A program made the translations under genes and the position numbers. Shown here piece by piece: positions 7,822 to 17,488 of a DNA stretch of 64,000 bases. This DNA comes from Bacillus sp. FJAT-25509 (GTDB lineage Bacteria > Bacillota > Bacilli > Bacillales > Bacillaceae_G). Every line of letters starts with the position of its first letter. Position 1 is the stretch's first letter. The stretch lies in contig NZ_LJIZ01000003.1 in NCBI RefSeq assembly GCF_001420605.1, positions 1 to 64,000 of the forward strand, read 5' to 3'. Below the pieces are notes generated by a model. It did no database searches and had not been told where the DNA came from. It was given only the letters and a program-made list of their open reading frames with translations.

Positions 7822-8391
7822 TCAATTTTTCGTTCTTATTTTATCCGATAAGCCATTGTCATTAATGATTTTTATTACAGAGATTTTTCCTTTTTCTTTT
7901 GAATAGAAGTAGGCTTTACCTTCTACATTTACAGTTTTTTCTTCATCTTTCTGATAGCTGACTTCTGCTATAAAGGTATAACGAGTTGAATCAATCTCAC
8001 TTTGCTTAATTGAAATCTTTTTAACACTTAACTTATATCCATTATCATAAGCAAAATTCGAATATTGACTAAGAATTATTGAAACGAAGGGATCGAGGTA
8101 AGAATCTGTAATGTATGCTCCATATACCTCTGCTACATATTTATCGAACATTGGGTTTTCTTCTTTTTTATTTATAACAGTCCTATATTTAGGATTCCAC
8201 ATTAGATCAATTAGCTTCTTATCTGGACCAGTAAAAAGGTGTTCAAGAACTTTTCTTATTGCTTTCTTTGATGTTTCAGAAGATGAAACTTCGGTGGATT
8301 GTTCATTTTTTTGTTTTGTTGTTTTGCTAGAATCAGAACAGGCAGTAAGCATCATTGTAGCTATAAGTATTATAGATAATTTCTTTATCAT
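7822..8391 (-). CDS. Lipoprotein of unknown function
   Basis: A 189-residue predicted lipoprotein. The signal peptide MIKKLSIILIATMMLTAC ends in a lipobox with cysteine 18, followed by a Ser/Lys/Thr-rich linker. The rest is a soluble domain with alternating charged and aromatic segments (for example YTFIAEVSYQKDEEKTVNVEGKAYFY), like the small beta-rich lipoproteins of bacilli. No family name can be given. It begins 3 bp after the upstream small gene's stop codon, implying translational coupling. Confidence 0.65.
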   Translation of the reverse strand: MIKKLSIILIATMMLTACSDSSKTTKQKNEQSTEVSSSETSKKAIRKVLEHLFTGPDKKLIDLMWNPKYRTVINKKEENPMFDKYVAEVYGAYITDSYLDPFVSIILSQYSNFAYDNGYKLSVKKISIKQSEIDSTRYTFIAEVSYQKDEEKTVNVEGKAYFYSKEKGKISVIKIINDNGLSDKIRTKN

Positions 8392-8394
8392 AAT

Positions 8395-8607
8395 TTAATT
8401 AAATCTTAATTCTTTTAATCTTAGCATGATAATGAATATAGATTTGTCGAAAGAAGGAGAGAGGAAGTAAAATCCAGCTAATAGACCAACGATATATCGA
8501 TTACTCCAATTTATATAATTATCTACTATTGTAGTTATAATTGTAGAAAAGGCACACATAAATATTCTTTGAGTAATACTCATTTTTACTTTGAAAATTT
8601 TCTTCAT
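8395..8607 (-). CDS. Small membrane protein, unknown function
   Basis: A 70-residue protein with a basic N-terminus and one or two hydrophobic segments (about 14-30 and 38-60). A good ribosome site (AAAGGAGATAATTA before ATG on the minus strand) and the 3-bp gap to the lipoprotein gene support it as real. No recognisable domain. Confidence 0.55.
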   Translation of the reverse strand: MKKIFKVKMSITQRIFMCAFSTIITTIVDNYINWSNRYIVGLLAGFYFLSPSFDKSIFIIMLRLKELRFN

Positions 8608-9029
8608 TAATTATCTCCTTTATAAATTTCTATTTTATTACTTCTATTTTAATAGAGATTAGTTCTTTTTAAAGCAAGTATGATAATAAGTAGATGGTGC
8701 GCTGGTTTTTTAGCAATTTTGCCGTACATAATATGTCAATTCTTAAAGCAACCATTCCTATTTTTCAATGTTCAATTAATTACATGAAAAATATGAATTT
8801 GTTGATTGCTAAATGAAAATAGAAAAAAACAAAATAAAGTTATTACTAATCCTCTTACGCAAATATATGGCTGTGAAAGGGGATTTTTTATTTTAAGCAA
8901 AGATAAAAACACTAAAAAAGTTAAGTATTTTAAAAATACATAAAGATTTTTGGTAAAAATCTAAAAATATTGAATTATTTTAGAAAACGTTTTCATCTAT
9001 AATTAATTGCCAAGGAGGGTGAGAGATAT
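8608..9029. promoter_or_regulatory. Divergent intergenic region with cre-like site and promoter
   Basis: This stretch separates the leftward lipoprotein genes from the rightward pectin genes. AGAAAACGTTTTCA (8982-8995) is a near-perfect palindrome fitting the CcpA cre consensus. It overlaps a promoter whose TATAAT lies at 8998-9003, so carbon catabolite repression by blocking RNA polymerase is likely. The -35 is poor, which suggests an activator. Confidence 0.55.
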
Positions 9030-9071
9030 TTGATTTTCAAAAAAATAAAAGAAAGGTGGAAACATAGTTGA
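9030..9071 (+). CDS. Possible 13-residue leader peptide
   Basis: A strong Shine-Dalgarno (AAGGAGGGTG, 9012-9021) precedes TTG 9030, which opens MIFKKIKERWKHS and stops at TGA 9069. That stop overlaps the TTG start of the polygalacturonase gene (9068) as TTGA, the typical arrangement for translational coupling. The ribosome-site spacing is long (about 10 bases), so this may be coincidence. Confidence 0.3.
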   Translation: MIFKKIKERWKHS

Positions 9072-11998
9072 AGAGTTTTAAAATTTGTACCTCAATCATT
9101 TTGGCATTATTACTAGTATTCAGCCAACTTGGAGCAACAGCTCGTGCATATAAACATACCGCTCCAAACGCTCTTGCATCGCCAGTAAACTTACAGATTC
9201 CAAAACTTGCATTTGACGAAGATAGTATCACACTTGTGTGGGAAAAGCCCAAGAACTATAGTGACATCGTAGATTTTAATGTCTATATGAATGGGAAGAA
9301 AATTGGTAGTGCTTCAAAGGATAACAGCGGCCCTGCAAAAGCTTATATCGATAATTTCTATAAAAATATTGATAAAGATAATTTCCACGTGGATATTCTT
9401 ATTCATAATTTCACGGTTGAAAATCTTAAGCCAAACAAATCATATGAATTCTATGTAACGTCCGTTAATGCAGATGGTGTTGAGTCTGCTCATTCTAATA
9501 TAGTTGTTGGAAAAACAACTAAAGTACCAAAGGTTTTCAATATCGTTGATTTTGGTGCAATACCAAATGATAAAGCAAAGGATACAGAAGCCATTCAAGC
9601 CGCGATTGATGCAGCTACACCAGGAGCAAAAGTGTTAATTCCAAAAGGTCAATTTATTTCTGGGGAATTATGGCTTAAATCTGATATGACGTTACAGGTA
9701 GATGGGTATCTCCTTGGTTCATCAGATCCTGAAGACTATAGCAAGAATTTCTGGGTATACGACTACTCTACTGATGAGCGCACTTACTCGCTAATCAATG
9801 CTCATACATACGATTACGGTAGCCTAAAAAATATTCGGATCGTAGGAAAAGGAACGATTGATGGCAACGGCTGGAAAAAAGATAAAAATAATCCAACCAT
9901 AGACGAACTTGGCAATGAACTACCACGCCTAGCTGCAGGAAATAACTCAAATGTAACTGGGAATGTAGAAGTAGTTAATGGAAGAATGGGTCCTTTAGAA
10001 CTTGATTCAGTAAACACACTTGGTTTCTTAGCTGCAAAGCAATCTTATGCTGCTCAAGAGTTAGGTATGGACGAAAAATCCGCTTATAATACCCGTTCAA
10101 ATTTAATCACGATACGTGGTGTAGACGGTATGTATTATGAAGGAGTCACGCAGCTTAATCCTTCCTTCCACGGGATCGTAAACCTTCACAGCAAAAATAT
10201 CGTCGTAAATGGAACGATTTCCAAAACATACGATGGAAATAATGCTGATGGATATGAGTTTGGTGATTCCCAGAACATCATGGTCTTCAATAATTTTGTT
10301 GATACAGGAGACGATGCCATAAACTTCGCGGCAGGTATGGGACAAGCGGCTGCTGATGAAGATCCTACTGGAAATGCCTGGATTTTTAATAACTATATTC
10401 GCGAAGGTCATGGTGGAGTGGTATTAGGTAGTCATACAGGGAGCTGGATCCAGGACTTTGTTGTGGAAGATAACATTATGTATAAAACTGATGTTGGTTT
10501 ACGCAGCAAAACGAATACCCCGATGGGTGGTGGCGCTAAAAATATCCTTTTTAGAGATAATGCGTTAGAAGGCATTGATGGGGATGGTCCATTTGTATTT
10601 ACTTCTGCATATACGGATGCAAATACGTCTATTCTTTATGAACCAGCCAAAGAAATCTCGCATTTTAAGGATATCGAAATTCTCAATACAACCGTTCGTA
10701 ACCAAGGAGGTAGTAATAAACAATCCATTCTTGTGACTGGTAATAACGACGTCGGAGAAGTGTATCACGAAAATATTTCATTTAAGAATGTGAAATTTGA
10801 TAATGTCTATTCAGTCAATATGGATTATGCAAAAGATTTTAAATTTATTGATGTATCCTTTACAAATGTAAAAGATAATAATGGAAATCCTTGGAGAATT
10901 AAAAACTCTACAGGCCTTGTTTTTGAAAATACGACAGCGGCTCCTGAAGATACTGCTGAAAAACCAGTCTGGTCAGAAAATTCTGCTGTCAAGGCACTAT
11001 CTTCTGCTGATGGAAAGAGTGCGACAATAACTTGGAATGCAGCAAGCGATAATATAGGTGTTACAGGTTACACCATCTACAAAGATGGCGTAAAAGTGGG
11101 TACTAACTATACCACAACTAATAAAACAAGTTTTACATTAACCGGGTTAGCTCCGGCAAATGAGTACACGTTTAAAGTAGAAGCTGACGATGCAACAGGA
11201 AATCGTACTTCGAATGGTCCTGAAATCAAGGTTACAACAAATGGAGAAGCAGACAAAACAGCCCCTTTACTTCCAGCCAATACAGAAATTAAAGAACCAA
11301 CAACGACGATCTCTGCTAGTGATACATTTAGCGGTCAGGAAGTAAATGCTGTGTATCCCGGTTTTACATGGGCTTCCGTAGCCTGGGAAGCAGCAAGTGA
11401 TGAAACTGGAATTGCAGGTTATAATGTGTATGCAAATGGGAAACTTAATGGATTTGCGACAACCAACAAGTTTACACTAAGTGATCTTCAGCCAGGTAAA
11501 AAGTATAATGTAGAAGTGGAAGCAGTGGATTTAGCAGGAAATAAGACGCCTTATAACCGTTCACTCGAAATCGAAACAGCTGCTCCGTACGCGATTGGGT
11601 CTCCATCAATTACTGGCAAGCTAAAAGCTCAGATTGGTTTGGATGGAACTAGTGTGTACCTCTACTGGAACAAGGCATCCGCCATTAATCAAGATGTCAT
11701 TGGATACCGTGTTTATGTAAACGGAAAACCGATCAAGCCTGATGGAAGTGAGTTTACACCAATTAATGCAGAAATGACAACAGCTAAAACCTATTATCGA
11801 GTGACGGGCCTTAAAAAAGGTCAACAATATACATTTAAAGTGGAAGCAGTGGGACAGGGAATCAAATATTCGAAAAGAGAACGTTTATCCGATGTGATTC
11901 CAAACGGTCTTGAAAAGGTTCTAGGATATCGATGGAGTGGCTTTGGGCCAAGCGAAACAGTTCACACACGGCCAGGTAAGGATTTTGAAAATCGCTAG
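9068..11998 (+). CDS. Secreted GH28 polygalacturonase with fibronectin III domains
   Basis: A 976-residue secreted enzyme. It has a signal peptide (1-27, ending ATARA), an FN3 domain (about 36-150), a GH28 parallel beta-helix (about 155-640), then three FN3-like modules (about 650-745, 765-865 and 870-965). GH28 catalytic residues are all visible: N392-x-D394, D415-D416 in TGDDAI, H448 in GHGG and R479-x-K481. It should hydrolyse pectic galacturonan or galacturonate-substituted oligomers outside the cell; exo versus endo action cannot be read from sequence. It starts at TTG 9068 after AAAGGTGG. A hairpin at 12084-12113 follows. Confidence 0.85.
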   Translation: MKSFKICTSIILALLLVFSQLGATARAYKHTAPNALASPVNLQIPKLAFDEDSITLVWEKPKNYSDIVDFNVYMNGKKIGSASKDNSGPAKAYIDNFYKNIDKDNFHVDILIHNFTVENLKPNKSYEFYVTSVNADGVESAHSNIVVGKTTKVPKVFNIVDFGAIPNDKAKDTEAIQAAIDAATPGAKVLIPKGQFISGELWLKSDMTLQVDGYLLGSSDPEDYSKNFWVYDYSTDERTYSLINAHTYDYGSLKNIRIVGKGTIDGNGWKKDKNNPTIDELGNELPRLAAGNNSNVTGNVEVVNGRMGPLELDSVNTLGFLAAKQSYAAQELGMDEKSAYNTRSNLITIRGVDGMYYEGVTQLNPSFHGIVNLHSKNIVVNGTISKTYDGNNADGYEFGDSQNIMVFNNFVDTGDDAINFAAGMGQAAADEDPTGNAWIFNNYIREGHGGVVLGSHTGSWIQDFVVEDNIMYKTDVGLRSKTNTPMGGGAKNILFRDNALEGIDGDGPFVFTSAYTDANTSILYEPAKEISHFKDIEILNTTVRNQGGSNKQSILVTGNNDVGEVYHENISFKNVKFDNVYSVNMDYAKDFKFIDVSFTNVKDNNGNPWRIKNSTGLVFENTTAAPEDTAEKPVWSENSAVKALSSADGKSATITWNAASDNIGVTGYTIYKDGVKVGTNYTTTNKTSFTLTGLAPANEYTFKVEADDATGNRTSNGPEIKVTTNGEADKTAPLLPANTEIKEPTTTISASDTFSGQEVNAVYPGFTWASVAWEAASDETGIAGYNVYANGKLNGFATTNKFTLSDLQPGKKYNVEVEAVDLAGNKTPYNRSLEIETAAPYAIGSPSITGKLKAQIGLDGTSVYLYWNKASAINQDVIGYRVYVNGKPIKPDGSEFTPINAEMTTAKTYYRVTGLKKGQQYTFKVEAVGQGIKYSKRERLSDVIPNGLEKVLGYRWSGFGPSETVHTRPGKDFENR

Positions 11999-12083
11999 AT
12001 AGTCTTTGAAAGCATAACAGTATAATGATAAGACACTAACAGTCTAAATCAGTGTAATATTTAATGTTATTGTCTTACAAAAT

Positions 12084-12115
12084 ACAGGGAGTGAAGTAAA
12101 TAAAACTCCCTGTTT
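12084..12115 (+). terminator. Hairpin after the secreted polygalacturonase gene
   Basis: ACAGGGAGT (12084-12092) pairs with ACTCCCTGT (12105-12113). The T-run is short (TTT), so termination may be partial. Confidence 0.5.
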
Positions 12116-12120
12116 CCGTT

Positions 12121-12227
12121 GATGCATGGGTCCATGTGGACTTACCGAAAGGAGTTATGGATATTACACATTTTCAAAAGCTGGTTCAAAAGAGTTAGCT
12201 GCTTTTGTTCTAAAAGAAATTGAGTAA
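12121..12227 (+). pseudogene. Tail of a CE12-type rhamnogalacturonan acetylesterase
   Basis: One frame reads HVDLPKGVMDITHF, matching the D-x-T-H-F block (catalytic Asp and His) near the C-terminus of SGNH/CE12 acetylesterases such as YesT. After a frameshift the next frame reads FSKAGSKELAAFVLKEIE and stops at 12225. Only this tail survives, downstream of a terminator. It indicates that the locus once encoded an esterase deacetylating pectin or rhamnogalacturonan. Confidence 0.5.
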
Positions 12228-12345
12228 TTGTATTTATTGCTATTAAGTATCCATCTTTAAATAAGGTAGGTTTAATACAGCATAAAAAAAACGGTATTAA
12301 GTTATCAAAAAAAGTGACTGAAGCTGATAAAAAGGTAGGTTAAAA

Positions 12346-13704
12346 ATGGTTAATTCAACGGCACCTAGTATATATAATATCAAACAATTTGGAGCAATCA
12401 GCGATGGGGTAACCAATAATAATAACGCTATTACTCTGGCTATTGAGGCATGTGCAGAAGCAGGGGGCGGAACTGTTTATGTACCAGCCGGACGATTTCT
12501 TACTGGAGCTATCATTTTAAGAAGCAATGTTCATTTTTATTTAGAGGCTGGTTCCATTTTAGTATTCAATCCGGATAAAACTGATTACCCAATCGTACAT
12601 TCCAGCTGGGAGGGAGTATCTAGGGAAGTCTATTCCTCTTGTATTTATGCTGAAAATGCTGAAAATATATCGGTAACCGGTTATGGTACGTTGGATGGCA
12701 GCGGGCATTATTGGTGGAATATTTTTCAGAAGAATGAAAATCAATACCCGAGGCCGAAGCTCATTAGTTTCGATCATTGTAAAAATGTCTTGATATCAGG
12801 GGTTAAACTCACGAACTCGCCAAGCTGGACCGTTCATCCTTTTTGTAGTGAAGACATCACAATTCACAATATTCGGATTGAAAATCCCAGCGACTCTCCA
12901 AATACGGATGGGATTAATCCGGAATCTTGCAGAAACGTTCGCATTTCTGATTGTCATATTGATGTCGGTGATGATTGTATTGCCATTAAGTCAGGTACTG
13001 AAGAAACAAAAGAGCGTATTCCTTGTGAAAATATTACCATTACCAATTGTACAATGATTCATGGGCATGGCGGAATCGTGTTTGGAAGTGAAATGAGCGG
13101 AGATATTCGAAATGTCACCGTAAGCAATTGTATTCTAGAAGGTACAGACCGGGGAATCCGAATGAAATCAAGACGAGGCCGGGGCGGTGTGATTGAGGAT
13201 GTACGCATCAATAATATTATCATGAAGGGGGTCATCTGTCCTTTTATTGCCAATTTATATTACAACTGTGGTCCAAATGGCGAAGAAAAATATGTGTGGG
13301 ATAAAAATCCATACCCGATTACAAAAGAAACACCTGTGTTTAGAAGGATCCATTTTGCAAATATAACTGCCCGTGACGTCAGTGCAGCAGCAGGTTTTTT
13401 ATATGGTCTTGCGGAAATGCACGTAGAGGAAATCACGTTTGTAGATGTGACTGTATCAATGGCTGAAGATGCCAAACCTGGATTGCCTGCGATGATGGCG
13501 GAACTTGAACCAATGAAGCAAAGAGGTTTTTATTGCTGCAATGTTACTGATATTAAATTCCAAGGGGTAACAGTTAGTAATCATAAAGGACCGGCTTTCT
13601 ATATAGAAAACGGCCATGAGATTGAAATGGAAGGTTGCAAGTCCAAAAGATTCAAATCTACTGACCCACTTTTTATATTTAATAATGTAAGTAATATTTA
13701 TTAG
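12346..13704 (+). CDS. Cytoplasmic GH28 exo-polygalacturonase-like glycosidase
   Basis: A 452-residue GH28 enzyme without signal peptide, so likely intracellular, where it would trim imported galacturonate oligomers to monomers. Catalytic residues: N186-x-D188, D209-D210 in VGDDCIAIK, H241 in GHGG and R272-x-K274. Size and architecture resemble the compact intracellular exo-polygalacturonase of Thermotoga (448 residues). It is preceded by a weak AAGGTAGG ribosome site and followed by two hairpins. Together with the secreted GH28 and the ABC importer it forms an outside-in degradation pathway. Activity on rhamnogalacturonan instead is possible. Confidence 0.8.
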   Translation: MVNSTAPSIYNIKQFGAISDGVTNNNNAITLAIEACAEAGGGTVYVPAGRFLTGAIILRSNVHFYLEAGSILVFNPDKTDYPIVHSSWEGVSREVYSSCIYAENAENISVTGYGTLDGSGHYWWNIFQKNENQYPRPKLISFDHCKNVLISGVKLTNSPSWTVHPFCSEDITIHNIRIENPSDSPNTDGINPESCRNVRISDCHIDVGDDCIAIKSGTEETKERIPCENITITNCTMIHGHGGIVFGSEMSGDIRNVTVSNCILEGTDRGIRMKSRRGRGGVIEDVRINNIIMKGVICPFIANLYYNCGPNGEEKYVWDKNPYPITKETPVFRRIHFANITARDVSAAAGFLYGLAEMHVEEITFVDVTVSMAEDAKPGLPAMMAELEPMKQRGFYCCNVTDIKFQGVTVSNHKGPAFYIENGHEIEMEGCKSKRFKSTDPLFIFNNVSNIY

Positions 13705-13719
13705 TCAATTTGAATTTCT

Positions 13720-13765
13720 GTCAATTGCCTGTCTTATTAACAATTAGGCAGGCAATATTTTTTTA
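13720..13765 (+). terminator. Rho-independent terminator after cytoplasmic GH28
   Basis: ATTGCCTG pairs with CAGGCAAT across a ~15-nt loop and is followed by a T7 run. Confidence 0.7.
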
Positions 13766-13852
13766 TGGTACGCTATTAAAATATCAATTTCAGATTCGTT
13801 ATAATTCAAAATAAGAGTTAAAAAACAAAGTTGAAGTAAAAGTATATTGTTA

Positions 13853-13890
13853 GATAAAGAAGGCAGCTGCTCATAGCTGCCTTGTTTATC
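13853..13890. terminator. Long hairpin between GH28 and ABC transporter genes
   Basis: The arms GATAAA-g-AAGGCAGCT and AGCTGCCTT-g-TTTATC form a 16-bp nearly perfect stem around GCTCAT. The sequence after it is only moderately T-rich. It may act as a second terminator or an RNA stabiliser. Confidence 0.5.
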
Positions 13891-13969
13891 ATCTACATTT
13901 AAAAAATATTTAAAAAATTATGAATATCTAAAAAAATCAAACAAACGCCTAAAGATATTGGATTCTTCG

Positions 13970-13991
13970 TGTAAGCGTTTTCGATTAAAAT
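13970..13991 (+). promoter_or_regulatory. cre site and -10 element before the ABC transporter operon
   Basis: TGTAAGCGTTTTCG (13970-13983) matches the cre consensus at all but the last base. A TAAAAT -10-like box follows at 13986-13991. CcpA repression of pectin oligomer import is the natural reading. The poor -35 fits activation by the YesN-type regulator encoded at 20642. Confidence 0.6.
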
Positions 13992-14018
13992 GAAAAATAA
14001 GAAAGGAGGATCCATTCA

Positions 14019-14966
14019 ATGAATCTAAGACAAACACTGGAAGTATCAGTAGTTTCTACTGAAAAAAAGAAATCAATCAAAAAATTTAAATTACAAAAGT
14101 GGATACCTTATTTGTTTATTTTGCCATCAACACTAATGATTGCAATCTTTTTGTTCTACCCGATTGGGACGGTGTTCTATTATAGTCTTCAAAATTATGA
14201 TATATCCGCTCCCTTTTATGACGGTTTTGCCGGGTTAGACAATTTCAAGAAGATTTTTACGGGGGATAAATTATTTCTTCCAAGTTTGATAACATCTTTT
14301 AAATGGGTAGTTTCTCAGGTAGGCTTACAGCTAATTTTTGGTTTATTTGCTGCACTACTTCTCAATCAAAAGTTTAAATTTAGAGGGATGGTAAGGGCGG
14401 CTGCATTTATTCCGTGGGCAATTTCTGGTGTATTAGCCTCTGTAATGTGGTCTCTTATGTTTAATGAACATATGGGTGTAATTAATGATTTATTTATCAA
14501 ATTAGGGTTTATAAGTGAAAACAAGGCATGGCTTGCTGATAGCACTACTGCTTTTACATCGGTCGTTATTGCAGAATTATGGAGAGGGATACCATTCTTT
14601 GCAATTACTATACTCGCTTCACTTCAAAGTATTCCAGAAGAACTTTATGAGGCGGCAAAGATGGATGGTGCTGGAAGAGTTAAATCTTTCTTATATGTGA
14701 CACTACCATCTTTGAAAAATACAATTGTCCTGACAACTTTACTACGTGTGATTTGGGAGTTTAATAACGTTGACCTTCTTTTCAACCTCACTGGCGGAGG
14801 GCCAGCACACAGTACTACTACTTTAACGATGTACATTGCTGAACAGGCCGTTCACGGATCAAATTTTGGATATGGTTCAGCACTAACTGTAGTTGCTTTT
14901 GGTATATTACTACTTTTTGCCATTATCTATTTACGAATAACGAGATATGATAGGGAGGGGAACTAA
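14019..14966 (+). CDS. Carbohydrate ABC transporter permease (MalF/UgpA type)
   Basis: A 315-residue inner-membrane permease with six hydrophobic helices and the cytoplasmic EAA loop (ELYEAAKMDGAGRVKSFLYVTLP, about 207-229) that docks the ATPase. The long basic N-terminus before helix 1 is typical of the MalF-like partner. It forms a CUT1-type importer with the permease at 14974 and the binding protein at 15863, presumably for oligogalacturonides given the setting. No ATPase gene is present, so a shared one such as MsmX must serve it. The ribosome site GAAAGGAGG is strong. Confidence 0.88.
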   Translation: MNLRQTLEVSVVSTEKKKSIKKFKLQKWIPYLFILPSTLMIAIFLFYPIGTVFYYSLQNYDISAPFYDGFAGLDNFKKIFTGDKLFLPSLITSFKWVVSQVGLQLIFGLFAALLLNQKFKFRGMVRAAAFIPWAISGVLASVMWSLMFNEHMGVINDLFIKLGFISENKAWLADSTTAFTSVVIAELWRGIPFFAITILASLQSIPEELYEAAKMDGAGRVKSFLYVTLPSLKNTIVLTTLLRVIWEFNNVDLLFNLTGGGPAHSTTTLTMYIAEQAVHGSNFGYGSALTVVAFGILLLFAIIYLRITRYDREGN

Positions 14967-14973
14967 CTTGAAT

Positions 14974-15801
14974 AAACAAAAAAGAATTGACCGGCTTCTG
15001 ACATTTAATCTGCCACTTCTGGTTATGCTGGCTTTTACACTCTTTCCATTATATTGGACTATTAATACGGCCTTTAAGCACGAGGGAGACATCGTCAAAC
15101 GGCCGCTTGGATACATACCAGCTTCTCCGACAATCGATAACTTTGTAACAGCATGGACAAATGTAGGGTTTTCAACTTACTTTAAAAATAGTTTAATAGT
15201 TGGTGTATGTACTGTTTTTATAGTATTAATACTATCAACTTTATCTGGTTATGCATTAAGCAGATACAAGTTTAAGGGGAAGCGAGCATTCCTACTTATG
15301 CTTTTATGCACTCAGTTTATTCCAAGGTCCATGTTGATTATTCCTTTGTTTATTATTTTTAAGCATATGGGGCTAATCAGTAACCCGCTTTCTTTAATTA
15401 TTACTTATGCCGCAGTTGAGATCCCGTTTACGACAGTATTAATGAATGGTTTTATATCAAATGTTCCACGAGAACTTGAGGAAGCAGCGATGGTTGATGG
15501 TTGTAACAAGCTGCAGGCAATTCGCTATGTAATCTTCCCGCTCTTGGTTCCAGGAATAGTAGCAACAAGTGTATTTACCTTCATTTACACTTGGAATGAA
15601 TTCCTGATTGCTTTAATGCTCACAAATCAGCAAGGTAAATTTACACTCCCAGTCGGTCTAAGCTATATGATGGGTGAATTCAATATAAACTATGGTGCAC
15701 TGGCGGCCGGTAGTGTAATCGCTTTAATCCCGGCAGTTCTTATGTTTGCCTATGCGCAAAAGCACTTGGTTAATGGGATGGGTGGAAGTGTTAAAGGTTG
15801 A
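14974..15801 (+). CDS. Carbohydrate ABC transporter permease (MalG/UgpE type)
   Basis: A membrane permease of about 275 residues with six helices and the EAA loop (ELEEAAMVDGCNKLQAIRYVIFP). It begins 7 bp after the first permease, behind GGGAGGGG. Initiation is at ATG-less TTG in the ACTTG context (TTG 14968), although an in-frame GTG-less extension upstream to 14947 overlaps the first permease; I list the start as approximate. It is the second half of the CUT1 importer. The final GMGGSVKG motif is the usual end of MalG-type permeases. Confidence 0.85.
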   Translation, partial: KQKRIDRLLTFNLPLLVMLAFTLFPLYWTINTAFKHEGDIVKRPLGYIPASPTIDNFVTAWTNVGFSTYFKNSLIVGVCTVFIVLILSTLSGYALSRYKFKGKRAFLLMLLCTQFIPRSMLIIPLFIIFKHMGLISNPLSLIITYAAVEIPFTTVLMNGFISNVPRELEEAAMVDGCNKLQAIRYVIFPLLVPGIVATSVFTFIYTWNEFLIALMLTNQQGKFTLPVGLSYMMGEFNINYGALAAGSVIALIPAVLMFAYAQKHLVNGMGGSVKG

Positions 15802-15862
15802 TGCAAGGTTTAAAATGTTGTTTTTATAACTAATAAACTTCAAATAACAGAGGGGGATTTTT

Positions 15863-17200
15863 GTGCACAAAAAGTTATGGAAAACGGTTGCAACTACATC
15901 AATAGCTGCTTCATTGCTTCTAGCAGGATGTAGTTCCAGCACTAATAATGAAGCGAGCGTAAAGGGAAAGAAAACAGATCCAAATGAAAAAATTAAACTA
16001 ACGTTCTGGGATGAAAATGCCGGACCGCAGCGTACACCAATCTGGGAAGAATTAATAAAACGATTTGAAGAGAAAAACCCTAACATCGATGTTGAATATG
16101 TCGGGCTGCCAAAGGATTCTGCAAAAGCGAAATACGATGCATCCATTGCGGCTGAGGATACTCCTGACGTAGGTAGCGTGCAGACAAGCTGGCTTCCAGA
16201 GTTTGCGCTGAGAGACGCATTGCTGCCATTAGATCCGTATTTCAATAAGTGGGAGGATAAAGACAAGATTAATAAAGGGGCAATCGACTTCAACAAAGAA
16301 ATCGTTGCAGATCACAAGTTATATGGAATTCCTTATACGCAAAACCTTGATATTCTTTGGGTTCGTCCTGATTGGTTCAAGGAAAAAGGGACAAAAGTTC
16401 CTGAAACATGGGATGACTTCTTTACTGCCGTTAAAAATCAAACAGACAAAGCTAACAAACGCTATGGTTATACGATCCGAGGTGGAGCTGGAGGATCATT
16501 CCAATTACAGCGTTTAATGTTTGCATACTCGGGTGAAGAAGATTACATAAAAAATGGTAAAAGTACAATTAACAGCAAAAAAAATATTGAATTTTTAAAG
16601 AAGTATTTCGGATTGTATAAAAAATATACTCCTCAAAGTGATATCACAAATGGATATAAAGAAATGATTGCAGGCTTCGACACAGGTGCAGTTGCAATGG
16701 TTCAGCATAACATTGGTTCTTATGGCGAACATAAAGAGGCATTGCAGTCAGATCAATTTCAGGCTATTCCACTTCCAAAAACTGCTGATGGTAAATATGT
16801 AGCAGAAGGCGGAAATACGATTGGAATCAGTGTATTCAAAGGGACGAAACACGCAGAAGCATCTTGGAAATTTGCAGCATTCTTGAACTCAAAGGACAGC
16901 CAATCTTATTGGAACCAGCAGGTTGGACAGATTCCTACGAATTCTGACGTGTTGAGTGAGCAATGGATAAAAGATTCACCACATATCCAAACAGCTTTCA
17001 AAGTTTATGATGATCCAAATACCATTCTTTACAAGCCGCCTTTCTATTTGCCTGAATACCGATCCATTCTTGATACAATAGTTGATCCAGGAACACAGGC
17101 AGTATTGAGTGGAAAAATGACGGTAGAAGAATTCCTTGACGAGTGGTCAAAAGCGATTGAAGACGCTCAAAAGAAATACGATGAGCATTTCAAAAAATAA
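15863..17200 (+). CDS. ABC transporter sugar-binding lipoprotein
   Basis: A 445-residue extracellular solute-binding protein, family 1. The signal peptide ends in the lipobox LLLAGC, followed by a Ser/Asn-rich linker tethering it to the membrane. The mature part has the expected ITFWDENAG-type first strand (here KLTFWDENAG) and many aromatic residues for sugar stacking. It starts at GTG 15863 after AGAGGGGGA. It should capture oligogalacturonides or related pectin fragments for the adjacent permeases; the exact ligand is inference from neighbours. A strong terminator follows. Confidence 0.88.
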   Translation: MHKKLWKTVATTSIAASLLLAGCSSSTNNEASVKGKKTDPNEKIKLTFWDENAGPQRTPIWEELIKRFEEKNPNIDVEYVGLPKDSAKAKYDASIAAEDTPDVGSVQTSWLPEFALRDALLPLDPYFNKWEDKDKINKGAIDFNKEIVADHKLYGIPYTQNLDILWVRPDWFKEKGTKVPETWDDFFTAVKNQTDKANKRYGYTIRGGAGGSFQLQRLMFAYSGEEDYIKNGKSTINSKKNIEFLKKYFGLYKKYTPQSDITNGYKEMIAGFDTGAVAMVQHNIGSYGEHKEALQSDQFQAIPLPKTADGKYVAEGGNTIGISVFKGTKHAEASWKFAAFLNSKDSQSYWNQQVGQIPTNSDVLSEQWIKDSPHIQTAFKVYDDPNTILYKPPFYLPEYRSILDTIVDPGTQAVLSGKMTVEEFLDEWSKAIEDAQKKYDEHFKK

Positions 17201-17211
17201 ACATTAAACAT

Positions 17212-17247
17212 AAAGCCGTCTAGATACTACTTTCGAGACGGCTTTAT
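17212..17247 (+). terminator. Rho-independent terminator after binding protein gene
   Basis: AAAGCCGTCT (17212-17221) pairs perfectly with AGACGGCTTT (17236-17245), then TATC. It separates importer genes from the GH105 gene, so the latter may have its own promoter in 17250-17488. Confidence 0.8.
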
Positions 17248-17488
17248 CTCTTCTATAGGAGATGAATTGCATTAGCTACCTTGGAGACAAGAGGATATGT
17301 GGATTAGTAGGCCAGTACTTTGGATTTACAACTAACATTTAATTGTGTATATACTTTTTATTCGTTAACAATACTTAATTTTATTACTCATTACATAGTG
17401 TCGAAATCATTGGGTGTATTATTTAATATATTTTTAATCCACAGCGAGACAATTTTCATAAATATTCGAAAAAACAGGGGGTATATTC

